A DNA stretch of 64,000 nucleotides, from contig NZ_JXJT01000006.1 of assembly GCF_002441885.1 (NCBI RefSeq), positions 39,482-103,481 on the forward strand. Reading direction: 5' to 3'. A program made the translations under genes and the position numbers. The DNA comes from Pseudolactococcus chungangensis CAU 28 = DSM 22330. GTDB taxonomy: Bacteria; Bacillota; Bacilli; Lactobacillales; Streptococcaceae. The notes beneath the pieces were generated by a model. The model saw nothing but the letters and a program-made list of their open reading frames with translations, made no database searches and was not told the DNA's origin. Position 1 is the stretch's first letter. Every line of letters starts with the position of its first letter. This document shows positions 28,366 to 38,800 of the stretch, piece after piece.

Positions 28366-28411
28366 TAAGTAATTATATTATAACTTATATAAGTAGTTAT
28401 ATTATAACTTA
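28366..28411. repeat. Tandem 24-bp repeat upstream of the HD gene
   Basis: Two 22-bp copies (TAAGTA, A/G, TTATATTATAACTTA) with one mismatch, spaced 24 bp apart. Each has TAAGT/ACTTA ends and contains a minus-strand TATAAT. Likely operator pair or duplicated promoter element. Confidence 0.55.
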
Positions 28412-28670
28412 AATTACTGAAAAATGCACGTCTTTTGATTAAAAAATATCTTAATATTTTCTTACAAATCGTAACAAAATGTCCTTGACTTATTGGCATA
28501 TAAATTTCATGAAACTAAAATACTTAATTTCTAAAAAATTATCGTATAATAGACTTACATGTGCTTTTTAGATGATTTCAAAATCAAGTTATTCTTGAAA
28601 CAGAAATATCTGGCGAAAAATAAAAATCAAGACTTTGAGTGGATACGAGTCGGAAGAAAGGAAAGGTATC

Positions 28671-29624
28671 ATGCAAAATATTGAAAAAAATCGTGCATTG
28701 ACTTGGTACCAAACGATGGTAACTATCCGAGATTTTGAAAATATCATCGATGAAAAAAATCGTGCAGGTTTTTTGTATGGCACGACCCATCTTTATAATG
28801 GTCAAGAAGCCATCGCTACTGCCATTTGTGATTTATTATCATCAGAAGATATGATACTTTCAACCCATCGGAATCATGGGCATGCCATTGCCAAAGGCAC
28901 CAAAACTTATCCTATGTTTGCTGAGATTTTTGGCAAGAAAACAGGAACAAATGGTGGTCACGGGGGGTCTATGCACATTAGTGATATATCAGTCGGAAAT
29001 TTCGGAGGAAATGGCATCGTTGGTGGGAATTATCCAGTCGCCCTTGGCCTAGCACAAGCTCTGAAAATGGATGGATCAGAGCGCATCGTCGTCTGTTTTT
29101 CTGGCGACGGATCGACTAATGAAGGCACATTCCATGAGAGCCTAAATTTAGCTAGCATCTGGAAGTTACCGATTATTTTTGTTGTTGAAAACAATCAATA
29201 TGCCATGTCAAGTGATGCGTCTGTCATGATTGCAGGGAGTATATCAGAGCGAGCAAAAAATTATAACATGAGCGCTTATAAAGTAGATGGACAAGATGTT
29301 TTTGCTGTTCACGATGTCTTTATACAGGCGCGTCAAGATGTCAAAAGTGGCCCAGTTTTGATTGAGGCGGTGACTTATCGCTTTAAAGGTCATTCACGAT
29401 CGGATAGCGAGCAGTATCGGACGCCAGATGAGTTTTTTAACTGGGAAGACCCGATTAAAAAATTACGTGAGGCTTTGATAGCTGACTATGACGTTTCATC
29501 AGAAGAAATCGCTTTGATAGATGAAAAAATCTATCGCCATCTCTCATCAGAGGCTGAGCAAGCCTTAACAGATGAGGATGCTAGCAGTCCAAGTGATATT
29601 TGGAAGGCGGTATACAGTGACTAA
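28671..29624 (+). CDS. Thiamine-diphosphate dehydrogenase E1 component, alpha subunit (acetoin/pyruvate type)
   Basis: Alpha subunit of a heterotetrameric E1 that decarboxylates pyruvate, acetoin or a related 2-oxo compound. The TPP motif begins VVCFSGDGSTNEGTFHESL and ends IIFVVENNQYAMS (~residues 140-182). HRNHGHAIAKG and HGGSMHISD line the active site, and the phosphorylation-loop-like FKGHSRSDSEQYR follows. The 317-residue length suits AcoA-like E1. GAAAGGAAAGG precedes the ATG. The beta subunit follows with overlap, but no E2 or E3 gene does. TPP could come from the salvage operon at 41 kb. Confidence 0.9.
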   Translation: MQNIEKNRALTWYQTMVTIRDFENIIDEKNRAGFLYGTTHLYNGQEAIATAICDLLSSEDMILSTHRNHGHAIAKGTKTYPMFAEIFGKKTGTNGGHGGSMHISDISVGNFGGNGIVGGNYPVALGLAQALKMDGSERIVVCFSGDGSTNEGTFHESLNLASIWKLPIIFVVENNQYAMSSDASVMIAGSISERAKNYNMSAYKVDGQDVFAVHDVFIQARQDVKSGPVLIEAVTYRFKGHSRSDSEQYRTPDEFFNWEDPIKKLREALIADYDVSSEEIALIDEKIYRHLSSEAEQALTDEDASSPSDIWKAVYSD

Positions 29625-30573
29625 AACGTATTTACAAGCTGTTAATGAAGGCTTGCGCCAGATTTTAACAACTATACCAGAAAGTTATATTTTGGGTGAA
29701 GATGTTGGGACTTACGGTGGAGGATTTGGCGCGACAAAAGGTTTAGTTGCTGATTTTCCAGACCGAGTCTTAGATACGCCAATTTCTGAGGCGGCCATTA
29801 CGGGAGTTGCGACGGGTTCAGCCTTACTCGGTAAACGGCCTATTCTTGAAATTCAATTCTCTGATTTTTTGACTGTCGCTATTGATCAACTTGTCAATGA
29901 GGCAGCAAAAATTCATTTTCTATCAAACGGTGAGCAATCTGTTCCTATGGTTATCCGAGCAGCAAGTGGTTCAGGTACTGGTGCCAGTTCACAACATTCT
30001 CAAAGTTTCGAGAACTGGTTTGCTCATGTACCTGGCTTGATTGTCGTCATGCCATCGAATGCTTATGATGCTAAAGGTCTCTTAGTTGCTGCGGTTAAAA
30101 ATAATAACCCTGTTTTAATTTTTGAGCCTAAATCACTTTATAAAACAGCTATGCCAGTACCGTCAGAACTTTATGAAGTGCCAATCGGTCAAGCTAAAGT
30201 CGTTCAATCTGGTTGTGATATCACGATTATCGCCCTCGGGCGAATGGTCGAAGTGGCTAAGACTGTTGCAAGTCAGACAGACATATCTATTGAAATTGTC
30301 GATCCAATTACGATTTCACCACTTGATAGTGAGACGCTCGTTGCATCTGCCAAAAAAACTGGTAAGGTCTTAATTTTAACTGAGGCTGCCAAACGCTCAG
30401 GCATTTCAGGTGAAATCTTTGCGCAGCTTGTTGAGGCTGGCTTTAGTGGGGCAATCAAACGATTGGGCGGACACTTCATGCCAGTCTCAGCGGCTAAATC
30501 AGTTGAGCTTGCACAAGTCCCAACGGCAAAAGAGGTGCTTGCAACCATTGGCACGATGATGGAGGAGGTTTAA
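29617..30573 (+). CDS. Thiamine-diphosphate dehydrogenase E1 component, beta subunit
   Basis: Partner of the preceding alpha subunit. Motifs include YILGEDVGTYGGGFGATKGL (~residue 23), TPISEAAITGVATGSALLG, EIQFSDFLTVAIDQLVNEAAK and IRAASGSGTGASSQHSQS near the interface, then a transketolase C-terminal domain with SIEIVDPITISPLD. A GTG start with GGAAGGCGG 6 nt upstream overlaps the alpha stop; an earlier ATG inside alpha was rejected (318 aa). The absence of lipoyl E2 and E3 partners is notable, because E1 normally passes its acyl group to E2. Confidence 0.9.
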   Translation: MTKTYLQAVNEGLRQILTTIPESYILGEDVGTYGGGFGATKGLVADFPDRVLDTPISEAAITGVATGSALLGKRPILEIQFSDFLTVAIDQLVNEAAKIHFLSNGEQSVPMVIRAASGSGTGASSQHSQSFENWFAHVPGLIVVMPSNAYDAKGLLVAAVKNNNPVLIFEPKSLYKTAMPVPSELYEVPIGQAKVVQSGCDITIIALGRMVEVAKTVASQTDISIEIVDPITISPLDSETLVASAKKTGKVLILTEAAKRSGISGEIFAQLVEAGFSGAIKRLGGHFMPVSAAKSVELAQVPTAKEVLATIGTMMEEV

Positions 30574-30954
30574 ATGGTTAAAATTACGATTGACAACTTG
30601 ATTCATATAGACCATGAAACTGAAATCATTCATGAGGAATATAAGGGCGATTATCACGAGAAAAACGGGAGTCATTTTCTAGTTTATCAAAACGAGATGA
30701 GCGAAAAGGTCGTCATGAAGTATGACACTGAGATGTTGACGATTACACGTTTTTCAAAACCTAGTACGATTATGAAAATGCACCCAGAGGTTGTCACGAA
30801 AACTGCAATTGCCACACCTGTTGGCCCGCAGCGTTTCGAGATTAAAACGCAACTTTATAAAAAATCTGCGACTGGTTTTAAAGCGAGCTATCAATTCTGG
30901 CAAGGTGAGACAAAAATCGCTCAATATGATTTAGAGATTCATTTTTCTTCTTAG
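30574..30954 (+). CDS. DUF1934 family protein (YwiB-like)
   Basis: Small conserved Firmicutes protein of 126 residues, predicted beta-barrel with a lipocalin-like fold; function unknown. Seen here are alternating beta-strand residues, KNGSHFLVYQNEMSEKVVMK near the start and ISRF-like LTITRFSKPSTIMKMHP in the middle, followed by TPVGPQRFEIKT. Its ATG comes directly after the E1-beta stop and GGAGGAGG in the end of that gene acts as ribosome-binding site, so it is coupled to the E1 genes. Confidence 0.78.
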   Translation: MVKITIDNLIHIDHETEIIHEEYKGDYHEKNGSHFLVYQNEMSEKVVMKYDTEMLTITRFSKPSTIMKMHPEVVTKTAIATPVGPQRFEIKTQLYKKSATGFKASYQFWQGETKIAQYDLEIHFSS

Positions 30955-30971
30955 ACAAGACGTTTTCTTTA

Positions 30972-30984
30972 AAAACCGAACATT
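30972..30984 (+). promoter_or_regulatory. PurBox upstream of purM
   Basis: AAAACCGAACATT, a 13/13 match and identical to the purC box. Its central G is 69 nt from the end of the purM -10. Confidence 0.85.
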
Positions 30985-30991
30985 ATCGTTA

Positions 30992-31018
30992 AAAACTGTC
31001 TGAAATGGCAGTTTTTTT
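30992..31018 (+). terminator. Terminator between PurBox and purM -10
   Basis: AAAACTGTC/GGCAGTTTT stem (one G.U pair), TGAAAT loop, T7. It would end the E1-DUF1934 transcript. Confidence 0.8.
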
Positions 31019-31041
31019 GCTGATTTTCTTAGAAATTAACC

Positions 31042-31047
31042 TATAAT
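31042..31047 (+). promoter_or_regulatory. purM -10 element
   Basis: TATAAT placed so that the PurBox central G lies at about -76. No -35 is apparent. Confidence 0.7.
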
Positions 31048-31101
31048 GATAAAAAAGGCCGTATTTGAATAGGCTTAAACAAAAGAAAGTTGGAATCAAG
31101 A

Positions 31102-32124
31102 GTGTCTGAAAAAAATGCTTACGCGCAAGCTGGCGTCGATGTAGAGGCTGGATATGAAGTTGTTGAACGGATTAAAAAACACGTGAAACGCACAGAACGT
31201 TTAGGCGTTATGGGTGCGCTTGGCGGTTTTGGTGGTATGTTTGACCTAACAACGACAGGCGTAAAAGAACCCGTTCTCGTTTCTGGTACAGATGGCGTTG
31301 GTACAAAATTGCTGCTTGCTATCGAGGCGGACAAGCACGACACGATTGGGATTGACTGCGTTGCCATGTGTGTCAACGACATCATCGCCGCAGGTGCAGA
31401 ACCTCTTTATTTTCTAGATTATGTCGCAACAGGTAAAAACATTCCTGCTAAACTCGAACAAGTCGTTGCAGGTGTCGCAGAAGGCTGTGTCCAGTCTAAT
31501 GCAGCTCTAGTTGGTGGTGAAACCGCTGAAATGCCTGGGATGTATGGTGAAGATGATTACGACCTTGCTGGATTTGCAGTAGGTGTGGCTGAGAAGTCTC
31601 AGATTATCACTGGGGAGAAGATTTCAGAAGGCGATATATTGATTGGTTTAGCCTCTTCTGGTATCCATTCAAATGGTTTTTCACTCGTCCGCAAGGTTTT
31701 TGCGGAAACTGATTTAAATATGCAAATGATTGAACTTGGTGGGCAAAAACTAATTGATAATTTGTTAACACCGACGAAAATTTATGTCAAAGATCTCATG
31801 CCTTTGGTTAAAGCAGGCGTTATTAATGGTATTTCACATATCACAGGTGGTGGCTTTATTGAGAACATCCCACGGATGTTTGGCGATGACTTGGCAGCAG
31901 AAATCAAGGAAGGTACTTGGGAGATTTTGCCGATTTTTGAATTGTTAGAAAAAACAGGCAATCTCAAACACAGTGAGATGTTTGAAATTTTTAACATGGG
32001 CTTAGGTATGGTGCTTGCGATTTCACCTGAAAACCTTGAGCAAGCTAAAGCCTTGCTTGACGGTAACTGTTTTGAAATCGGACAAATCGTTAAGCGTGAG
32101 ACAGCAGCGGTTATCATCAAATGA
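31102..32124 (+). CDS. purM: Phosphoribosylformylglycinamidine cyclo-ligase
   Basis: AIR synthetase, closing the imidazole ring in purine synthesis. Signature stretches are [20 protein letters not shown] at the N-terminus, [15 protein letters not shown], the following [32 protein letters not shown] and [17 protein letters not shown] start giving MSEKNAYAQ fits the family (340 aa). A TTG four codons earlier is an alternative. purN overlaps the stop by 4 nt, and a PurBox promoter drives both. Confidence 0.96.
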   Translation: MSEKNAYAQAGVDVEAGYEVVERIKKHVKRTERLGVMGALGGFGGMFDLTTTGVKEPVLVSGTDGVGTKLLLAIEADKHDTIGIDCVAMCVNDIIAAGAEPLYFLDYVATGKNIPAKLEQVVAGVAEGCVQSNAALVGGETAEMPGMYGEDDYDLAGFAVGVAEKSQIITGEKISEGDILIGLASSGIHSNGFSLVRKVFAETDLNMQMIELGGQKLIDNLLTPTKIYVKDLMPLVKAGVINGISHITGGGFIENIPRMFGDDLAAEIKEGTWEILPIFELLEKTGNLKHSEMFEIFNMGLGMVLAISPENLEQAKALLDGNCFEIGQIVKRETAAVIIK

Positions 32125-32666
32125 ACTTAGCAGTTTTTGCCAGCGGTTCTGGCACGAATTTTGAAAATCTTGTCAAACAAGGTATTCCGATTACTTTTCT
32201 GTTCTCAGATAAGCGAGATGCTCAAGCTTTGATACGGGCTGAAAAATTAGGGATCACAGCACACACGTTTGAGTTAAAAGAATTTGAAAATAAGGCTGCC
32301 TATGAGACGGAACTGTTAAAGATTTTGGCACAATATGAAATTGATCTGATCATTCTAGCTGGTTACATGAAAATCGTCAGCCCAACTTTGCTACAAGCTT
32401 ATGAAGGCAAAATCATTAATATCCACCCTGCTTTTTTACCAGAATTTCCTGGAGCACATGGGATTGAAGATGCTTGGCGTGCAGGTGTCAGGGAGAGTGG
32501 TGTGACGATTCATTATGTCGACGCAGGTGTCGATACAGGTCAGATTATCGCCCAACGACGTGTGCCGATTTTACCAAATGACACATTAGAAACATTTGAG
32601 GCACGTATTCACGAGATGGAATATTTGCTTTATCCAGAAGTACTGCTTGAGATTTTAGAAAAATAA
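32121..32666 (+). CDS. purN: Phosphoribosylglycinamide formyltransferase (folate-dependent)
   Basis: GAR transformylase using 10-formyl-THF. The N-terminal nucleotide loop [13 protein letters not shown], catalytic [20 protein letters not shown] (Asn, His and the downstream Asp in [13 protein letters not shown]) and [10 protein letters not shown] are diagnostic. It is 181 residues, normal for the Firmicutes form. It begins inside the end of purM (ATGA overlap) and is followed by a long terminator. Confidence 0.96.
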   Translation: MNLAVFASGSGTNFENLVKQGIPITFLFSDKRDAQALIRAEKLGITAHTFELKEFENKAAYETELLKILAQYEIDLIILAGYMKIVSPTLLQAYEGKIINIHPAFLPEFPGAHGIEDAWRAGVRESGVTIHYVDAGVDTGQIIAQRRVPILPNDTLETFEARIHEMEYLLYPEVLLEILEK

Positions 32667-32713
32667 AAGAGAGACTTGCATGATGAAAATGATGCAAGTT
32701 TCTCTTTTTATTT
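32661..32713 (+). terminator. Long terminator after purN
   Basis: A stem of about 20 bp pairs AAATAAAAGAGAGACTTGCA with the T-rich right arm ending TCTCTTTTTATTT. Confidence 0.85.
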
Positions 32714-32820
32714 GAATTAAAAATATTTAAATGATAAAATAATGATATATAGATAAGTAAATTAAATAAAAAGGTGTGAGTATGGTTAGCCGTGCTTGAC
32801 AAATGGTGAACAATATGGCA

Positions 32821-32859
32821 AACACAACACAACACAACACAACACAACACAACACAACA
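32821..32859. repeat. Pentanucleotide microsatellite (AACAC)7
   Basis: Seven uninterrupted AACAC units plus AACA, ending 15 nt before the AAAGGAGG of the giant surface protein. Perfect period-5 tract, a candidate for slipped-strand mispairing. Confidence 0.95.
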
Positions 32860-32890
32860 TTAAGCATACTTTATAAAGGAGGTGATGATG

Positions 32891-35800
32891 ATGAGAAGAA
32901 AGATAGAAGAAGAAACGAAACAAACCCATTATCGCTTATGGAAATCAGGTAAAAGATGGCTCTATGCGAGTGCTACTTTGTTGACCATTTTTGGTAGCGG
33001 TTACATTTTTGATGAGGTTGGAGTGACTGATGATATTATTAAGTCTGCTCAGAAATTTATTAAGGAGATTACGACGCTAGAGACGGTAGAGGCAGTGCAG
33101 ACGGACTATGCCACAGATGGGGCGAAAGATATCTGGATTTCTACCGGTAATTATCAGGTGCAATTTATACCTGTAAAAACTTATAGCGCTATCCAAACAC
33201 TTCCGTCACTTCCTGCGGGAGCAGTTGTTGAAAAAGCTATCCTGATGCGTCATAGTGAATGGCATCACGCTCAGATGGCTCCTAATACAGGTTTTGCTGT
33301 AACACTAAAAGGTGCGACGACACAAGTTCCGTTCAATTCTAATAGAAATTTAACAGCTGGTTATTATACAGATACGGGGTATCAGGTTTATTCTGATGTG
33401 ACGTCGTTACTACAATCAGCCAATGTGACAGGAAATGACCTTGTAGGCAATTTTTCTGCAAGCGTCTACCCAACGAATGAAGACTCTATCGCATATACCT
33501 ATCTTATTCTTGTCACAAAGCGTTCTGATTTTCCATTGAAACAAGTTACGATTAATGATTTTGACTTTGCAAGTCCTTATGGTTCTGCGGGAACCTATAA
33601 TAATACGGCAAGCATCTCAATAGGTAGCGGTTATAAAGCCAATACCATTAACTTTTATACCTCACTTTGTTCAATGGAGTTGTCAGATAATGCCAAAGTT
33701 TTTATTGACGGCACAAAAATTATGGACGTTACCCACAACAGTGGTGGTGGCATTGATGAGTGTACCGCAAGTCTAGGTACATTTAACAATACAGTTACAA
33801 CTGGTACTTTGGCAATCCAAAACAATACAACGGGGCATTTTGGCTTTACCTTGCAAAATATTGTAGGAACTTCGTCAGCAGTTTACGGTTTTATCGTGAG
33901 CGAAACAGAGGTCGAAAAAATCGGTCTTGTTCAAGAATATGTGGATAGTGACGGCATTAATCTAGGAACACTTTATCCAGCCTATGCTCAGACAAAAGTA
34001 GAGGGGACTCGTGGAGATTCATACCTTAGTTTCTTAAACCCACTATCAGCACCCGTAGGTTACAGTGGTCCAACAACTAGCACAAATGACCCAGATGATG
34101 GGTTTGGGGTCAATGATGACTTGTTTAATGAATTCTCAGATTCCACAGTGACTTACGCCTACACCAACCTCCCCCAAAAAACCGATGTACAAATCGTAGG
34201 TGGACCGCTGATTAACCAAGGAACACAGGAAGATGTTTTAGTCGGTCGGACAGACAAGCCCTCCGAGGCACCCAATGCAAGTTATACCTATATTGCACCA
34301 ACTGGCTACCATATCGACAGTATCACCTCGACAGCCAATGGCGATACTCTGACCCTACCGACGATTTCTGGCACGACGACTAAAACAGCTACTCTAGCCG
34401 TCGCCAAGTACGGTTCAGATACCGCCACAGATTCCGTTATCACGATTCGCTTGCGGAGTGACACCGCAAACTCAAGTGTGACTTTCCAAGATGTGAGTGC
34501 CGATACCGTGTTAGATGCCATGGATATTGCCACCTCAACAGGTGCGGTCATTGATTTTTCAACTGCTAATACCAAATTAGCGACACTTCAAGCTGCTAAC
34601 TATGTTGTCAAGGATAACGGTATCCCAAGTGTTGATACGACTTATACGCCCGGTGGCGACTATGATTACACGGTCAATCTCCTACACGATACGGAAATGC
34701 GGACAGATATTTATAATGTCAACTATACCGTTCACCATGATTATACGGATAACACCAAAGACCATGATGCGGTCGAAACGCTCCAAGTCACGAGAACTTA
34801 TTACTGGGATAAGGTCACCAATGCCGAAGTGCCCGCCACTGCGACGATGGCGAACTATGCCGTGGCTGGCAATATAACCGTCCACCCAAGTGCACCAGTC
34901 TATGCGTTCAAAACAGGAGACGAGGCTAAGGGAACTTTGAGCGCGACAGGTGATTTACAGCTCAAAACGGTCAATAAAGATACGACACCAGGTGGCTGGA
35001 TTGCCTCTAAAGCCAGTGTGATACCAGCTAAAATCGAGCTGAGTAAAAATGCCACGACAGGCACCAATAGTACAGGGACAATTACAGTCACTGACACGAT
35101 TAATTACACCCAAAATCAAGTCGGGTTCACTGATGTCACCAATAATAATACCGACCTCGGACCAGTCTTACTGGAGGGCACGCTCAATAGCCCGATTGAC
35201 TTCACAGCGACCACGACCAAGCTCAATGACTTGATCAATACGAAACACTACGTTGTACGGGATAGTGATGTACCAAGTGTGACAACCAATTTCGCTGTTG
35301 GCAATCCGAATTACACGATTAATCTGATCCACGATACGGAAATGCGGACAGACACCTATAACATCGGCTACACAGTCAATCATGTGTACTCTGACGGTGC
35401 TGCCAATCATCAAACCCTTGAAAATGTGACTGTGACACGGACTTACTACTGGGACAAGGTCACCAATACCGAAGTCCCCGCAACTGCGACGATGGCGAAT
35501 TATGCTGTAGGTGGTAATAAAGATACGCATCCAAGTGCGCCAGTCTATGCGATCACTTCTGGTGCCGTTGATGTGACGTCATTGAACACAAGCACCGGTG
35601 CGCTCCAGCTCAAAACGGTGAACAGAGATACCGCAACCAATTGGCTGACGGATAAAACGAGTGCCAACCTAGCCGCGATTGACCTAAGTCAAAACGCTAA
35701 TACAGGTACAGGTCAAACCACAACGATTACTGCCAGCGATACGATTAACTATTACCGCAATGCAGAGCTGCGGACAGATACCTATAATATCAACTATAAT

Positions 35801-38800
35801 GTTAATCATATCTACAAAGGCGATACAACTAATCCGAATAGTCACATCACCTCTGAAACCTTACAAGTGACGAGACATTATTACTGGGACTTGGTTTCTA
35901 ATACGGAGATTCCGGCAACTGCGACCATGAATGAGTATGGCGTGAGTGGTGTAATTGCGACTAAGCCAGGTGCCCCAGTCTATATCTTAGATGCTGCGGA
36001 TATCGGTGATGTGCTCACTTTTAGCGCAACAACGGGTGACCTCCAGCTGAAAAGCGTTGCACAAGATGGTAAAGCCAATTGGCTGGCAGATAAAGCAAGT
36101 GTCACCCCAGCCTTAATCGCGCTGAGTCAAAATGCTGCGACAGGCACAAAAGGTACAGCCACTATCAATGTGTCTGGCACCATTAACTATTACAGTGATA
36201 CCGAACTTCGGGTAGACACCTATAACATCGACTACATCGTCAAGCACGACTACACGGACAATACACTAGACCATGAAACTGAAGAAGAAGTCCAAGTCAC
36301 CCGAACTTACTACTGGGATAAAGTGACTAATTCGGCTGTTTCTAGCACTGCCGATATGTCTCACTATGGCGTGAGTGGTGTGATTGCGACCAAGCCAGTT
36401 GCCCCAGTCTATGCCCTACACGCGGGAGATGTGGGAGATGTCGAGTCACTTGATACGGCAACCGGTGCTCTGCAATTCAAACCGATTGCCAAAGATGCCG
36501 CGATTGGCTGGGAGGCCTCTACCGCCAGTGATGTCGCCTCTCTCATTCAACTCAGTCAAGATCCAACGACAGATACAGGCGGTAGTGGCGATATTGAGAT
36601 TATTGACACGATTTACTACTACAAAGATGTGGTGAGATTTAACGATATCACGACAAATGCGGTGCTTAACATTTATGGCTTGACAGGTTACGTAGGCGGT
36701 CCGATTGATTTTACCGGAGCTAATGCGCTGTTAACAGGCTTTGAAGCAGGTCACTATGTCGTTAGAGATAATGATATCCCACCCACACCGACCAATTTCC
36801 AAGATCACAATCCTGATTACACGGTCAATCTAATGCATGACACGGTCATGCGGACAGATACTTACACCATCGACTATGCCGTCAATCACATCTATTCAGA
36901 TGGTAGTTATGACAGTAAGAGTCAAGGCAATATGACTGTCACGAGAACCTATTACTGGGACTTAGTCACTGACAAAGAAGTGCCTGCGACTGCCGATATG
37001 ACACTGTATGCCGTCAATAAAGATAAGACAAAACATCCAGCTGCACCTGTCTATCAACTCGCAACTGCTGATGCAGGCAAAGCCCAGCTTGATACGGCGA
37101 CAGGCGATCTGCAGCTACAAACGATAGCTGCGGATAATCATACAGGATACTTTGCTTCTCAAGCGCAAGTCAAACCAGATATGATTGAGCTGAGCAAGAA
37201 TACCGTGACAGGTACCCAAGGCACAGCCGATATTAAGGTATCTGATACCATTAACTATTACCGTAATTCAGAAATGCGGACAGATACTTACAATATCAGC
37301 TACACCGTGTATCATGATTATTCAGACGGTAGTCATAACCACGATACAGCCGAAGTTTGGCAAGTCACTCGGGAATATTACTGGGATTTGGTGACGAACG
37401 CTGAAATTTCATCAACCGCCGATATGTCCCAATACGGTGTCAGTGGTGATAGTAAGACCCAGCCGAAATTACCTTACTTTAGCTTATCTGAAGTGAGTCG
37501 GTTGCGGACATTGGGTGCGACATTACCTACTACACTTCAACCTAATCCTGGTCTGACTAACGTGAATAGGCTAGGAGGCATTGGCTTATACGATCTGGAT
37601 CTAGGCGATATGGGCTCATTTGATTCAGCAACTGGCGACTTCCAGCTTAAAACCGTCCGACAAGATGGTAAACCTGACTGGATTGCGTCTAAAGATTTTG
37701 TGAAACCAGCCAAACTAGAGCTGAGCCAAGACCCAACAACTGGTACCCCACAAATTGCCGATATTAATATAGAGGATACGATTGACTACTATCGAGATTC
37801 TGAAATTCGGACAGATACCTATAACATCAACTACACCGTGCACCATGACTATGCGGATAATGCCAAAGATCATGATGAGCAAGAACACATGACCGTGACG
37901 AGAACCTATTATTGGGATAAGGTCGCAAATGCGGAAGTCCCATTGAATGCGACGATGAACCACTATGCGGTGCATGGCGTTATCGTTGATGATCCGACGG
38001 ATCCTGTCTATGCTTTTGCGGCAGGATATACGGGTGCAGCCACCTTGGATAAGGCAGATGGCGATCTCCAATTGCCAACAGTTGATGCGGATATCCGTGT
38101 AGGCTATACAGCTTCTCAAGCGAGTGTGACACCAAATGTACTTGCCCTACGTCAGGATGCCAACACAGGTACAGCTAAGACCGCAACGATTGACGTGACG
38201 GATACGATTACTTATACAGCTGATCCTTATGCGATTACCTATCTAAACCAAGATGGGACAGTCTTTACGACTTGGGATGCGGCTTATACGACAGTTCCGA
38301 CTAGCTACACAGCAGAAGATGCGGTTATCTTACCTAAGCGAGACAATGTAGACAAACCAGGCAAAATTTTCCTAGGCTGGTATGACAATAATGCCTTTAC
38401 AGGCGATGCCATCACGGACATCCCTATTGGCACGATAGGCGATAAAGTCTACTACGCCAAGATGAAAGATGATTTATCTCGGATTGACGCCAAAGACATT
38501 GTCCGCACCATCGGCAAACACCAAACCTACGCATGGCATCACACAGACCATGATGTGAAATTGTATGATGAAGATGCCAAAGAGATAGTAGATGCGGTGA
38601 TTTGGACGATTATTGATGGTCAAGTCTATACTAAAACCGACATGGCAGCCTTGCCAGAGGGTGTTTACAATGCGACTTTCTCTAATATCGATCCACGGAC
38701 GGATACGGCAGCTTTTGCGGGTCTATTGCCCACGACATCTGCCCCTAGAGCTGTCACATCACAAGCTAAAATCACGATTTTGGCGAAAGATGAGGGCACA

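Noticed and set aside
32821..32859. CRISPR-like repeat array
   Set aside because: The repeats are 5-nt units with no spacers; it is a microsatellite.
34306..38119. Long minus-strand frames inside the adhesin gene
   Set aside because: They arise from the repeated coding sequence on the opposite strand and have no ribosome-binding sites or recognisable motifs.
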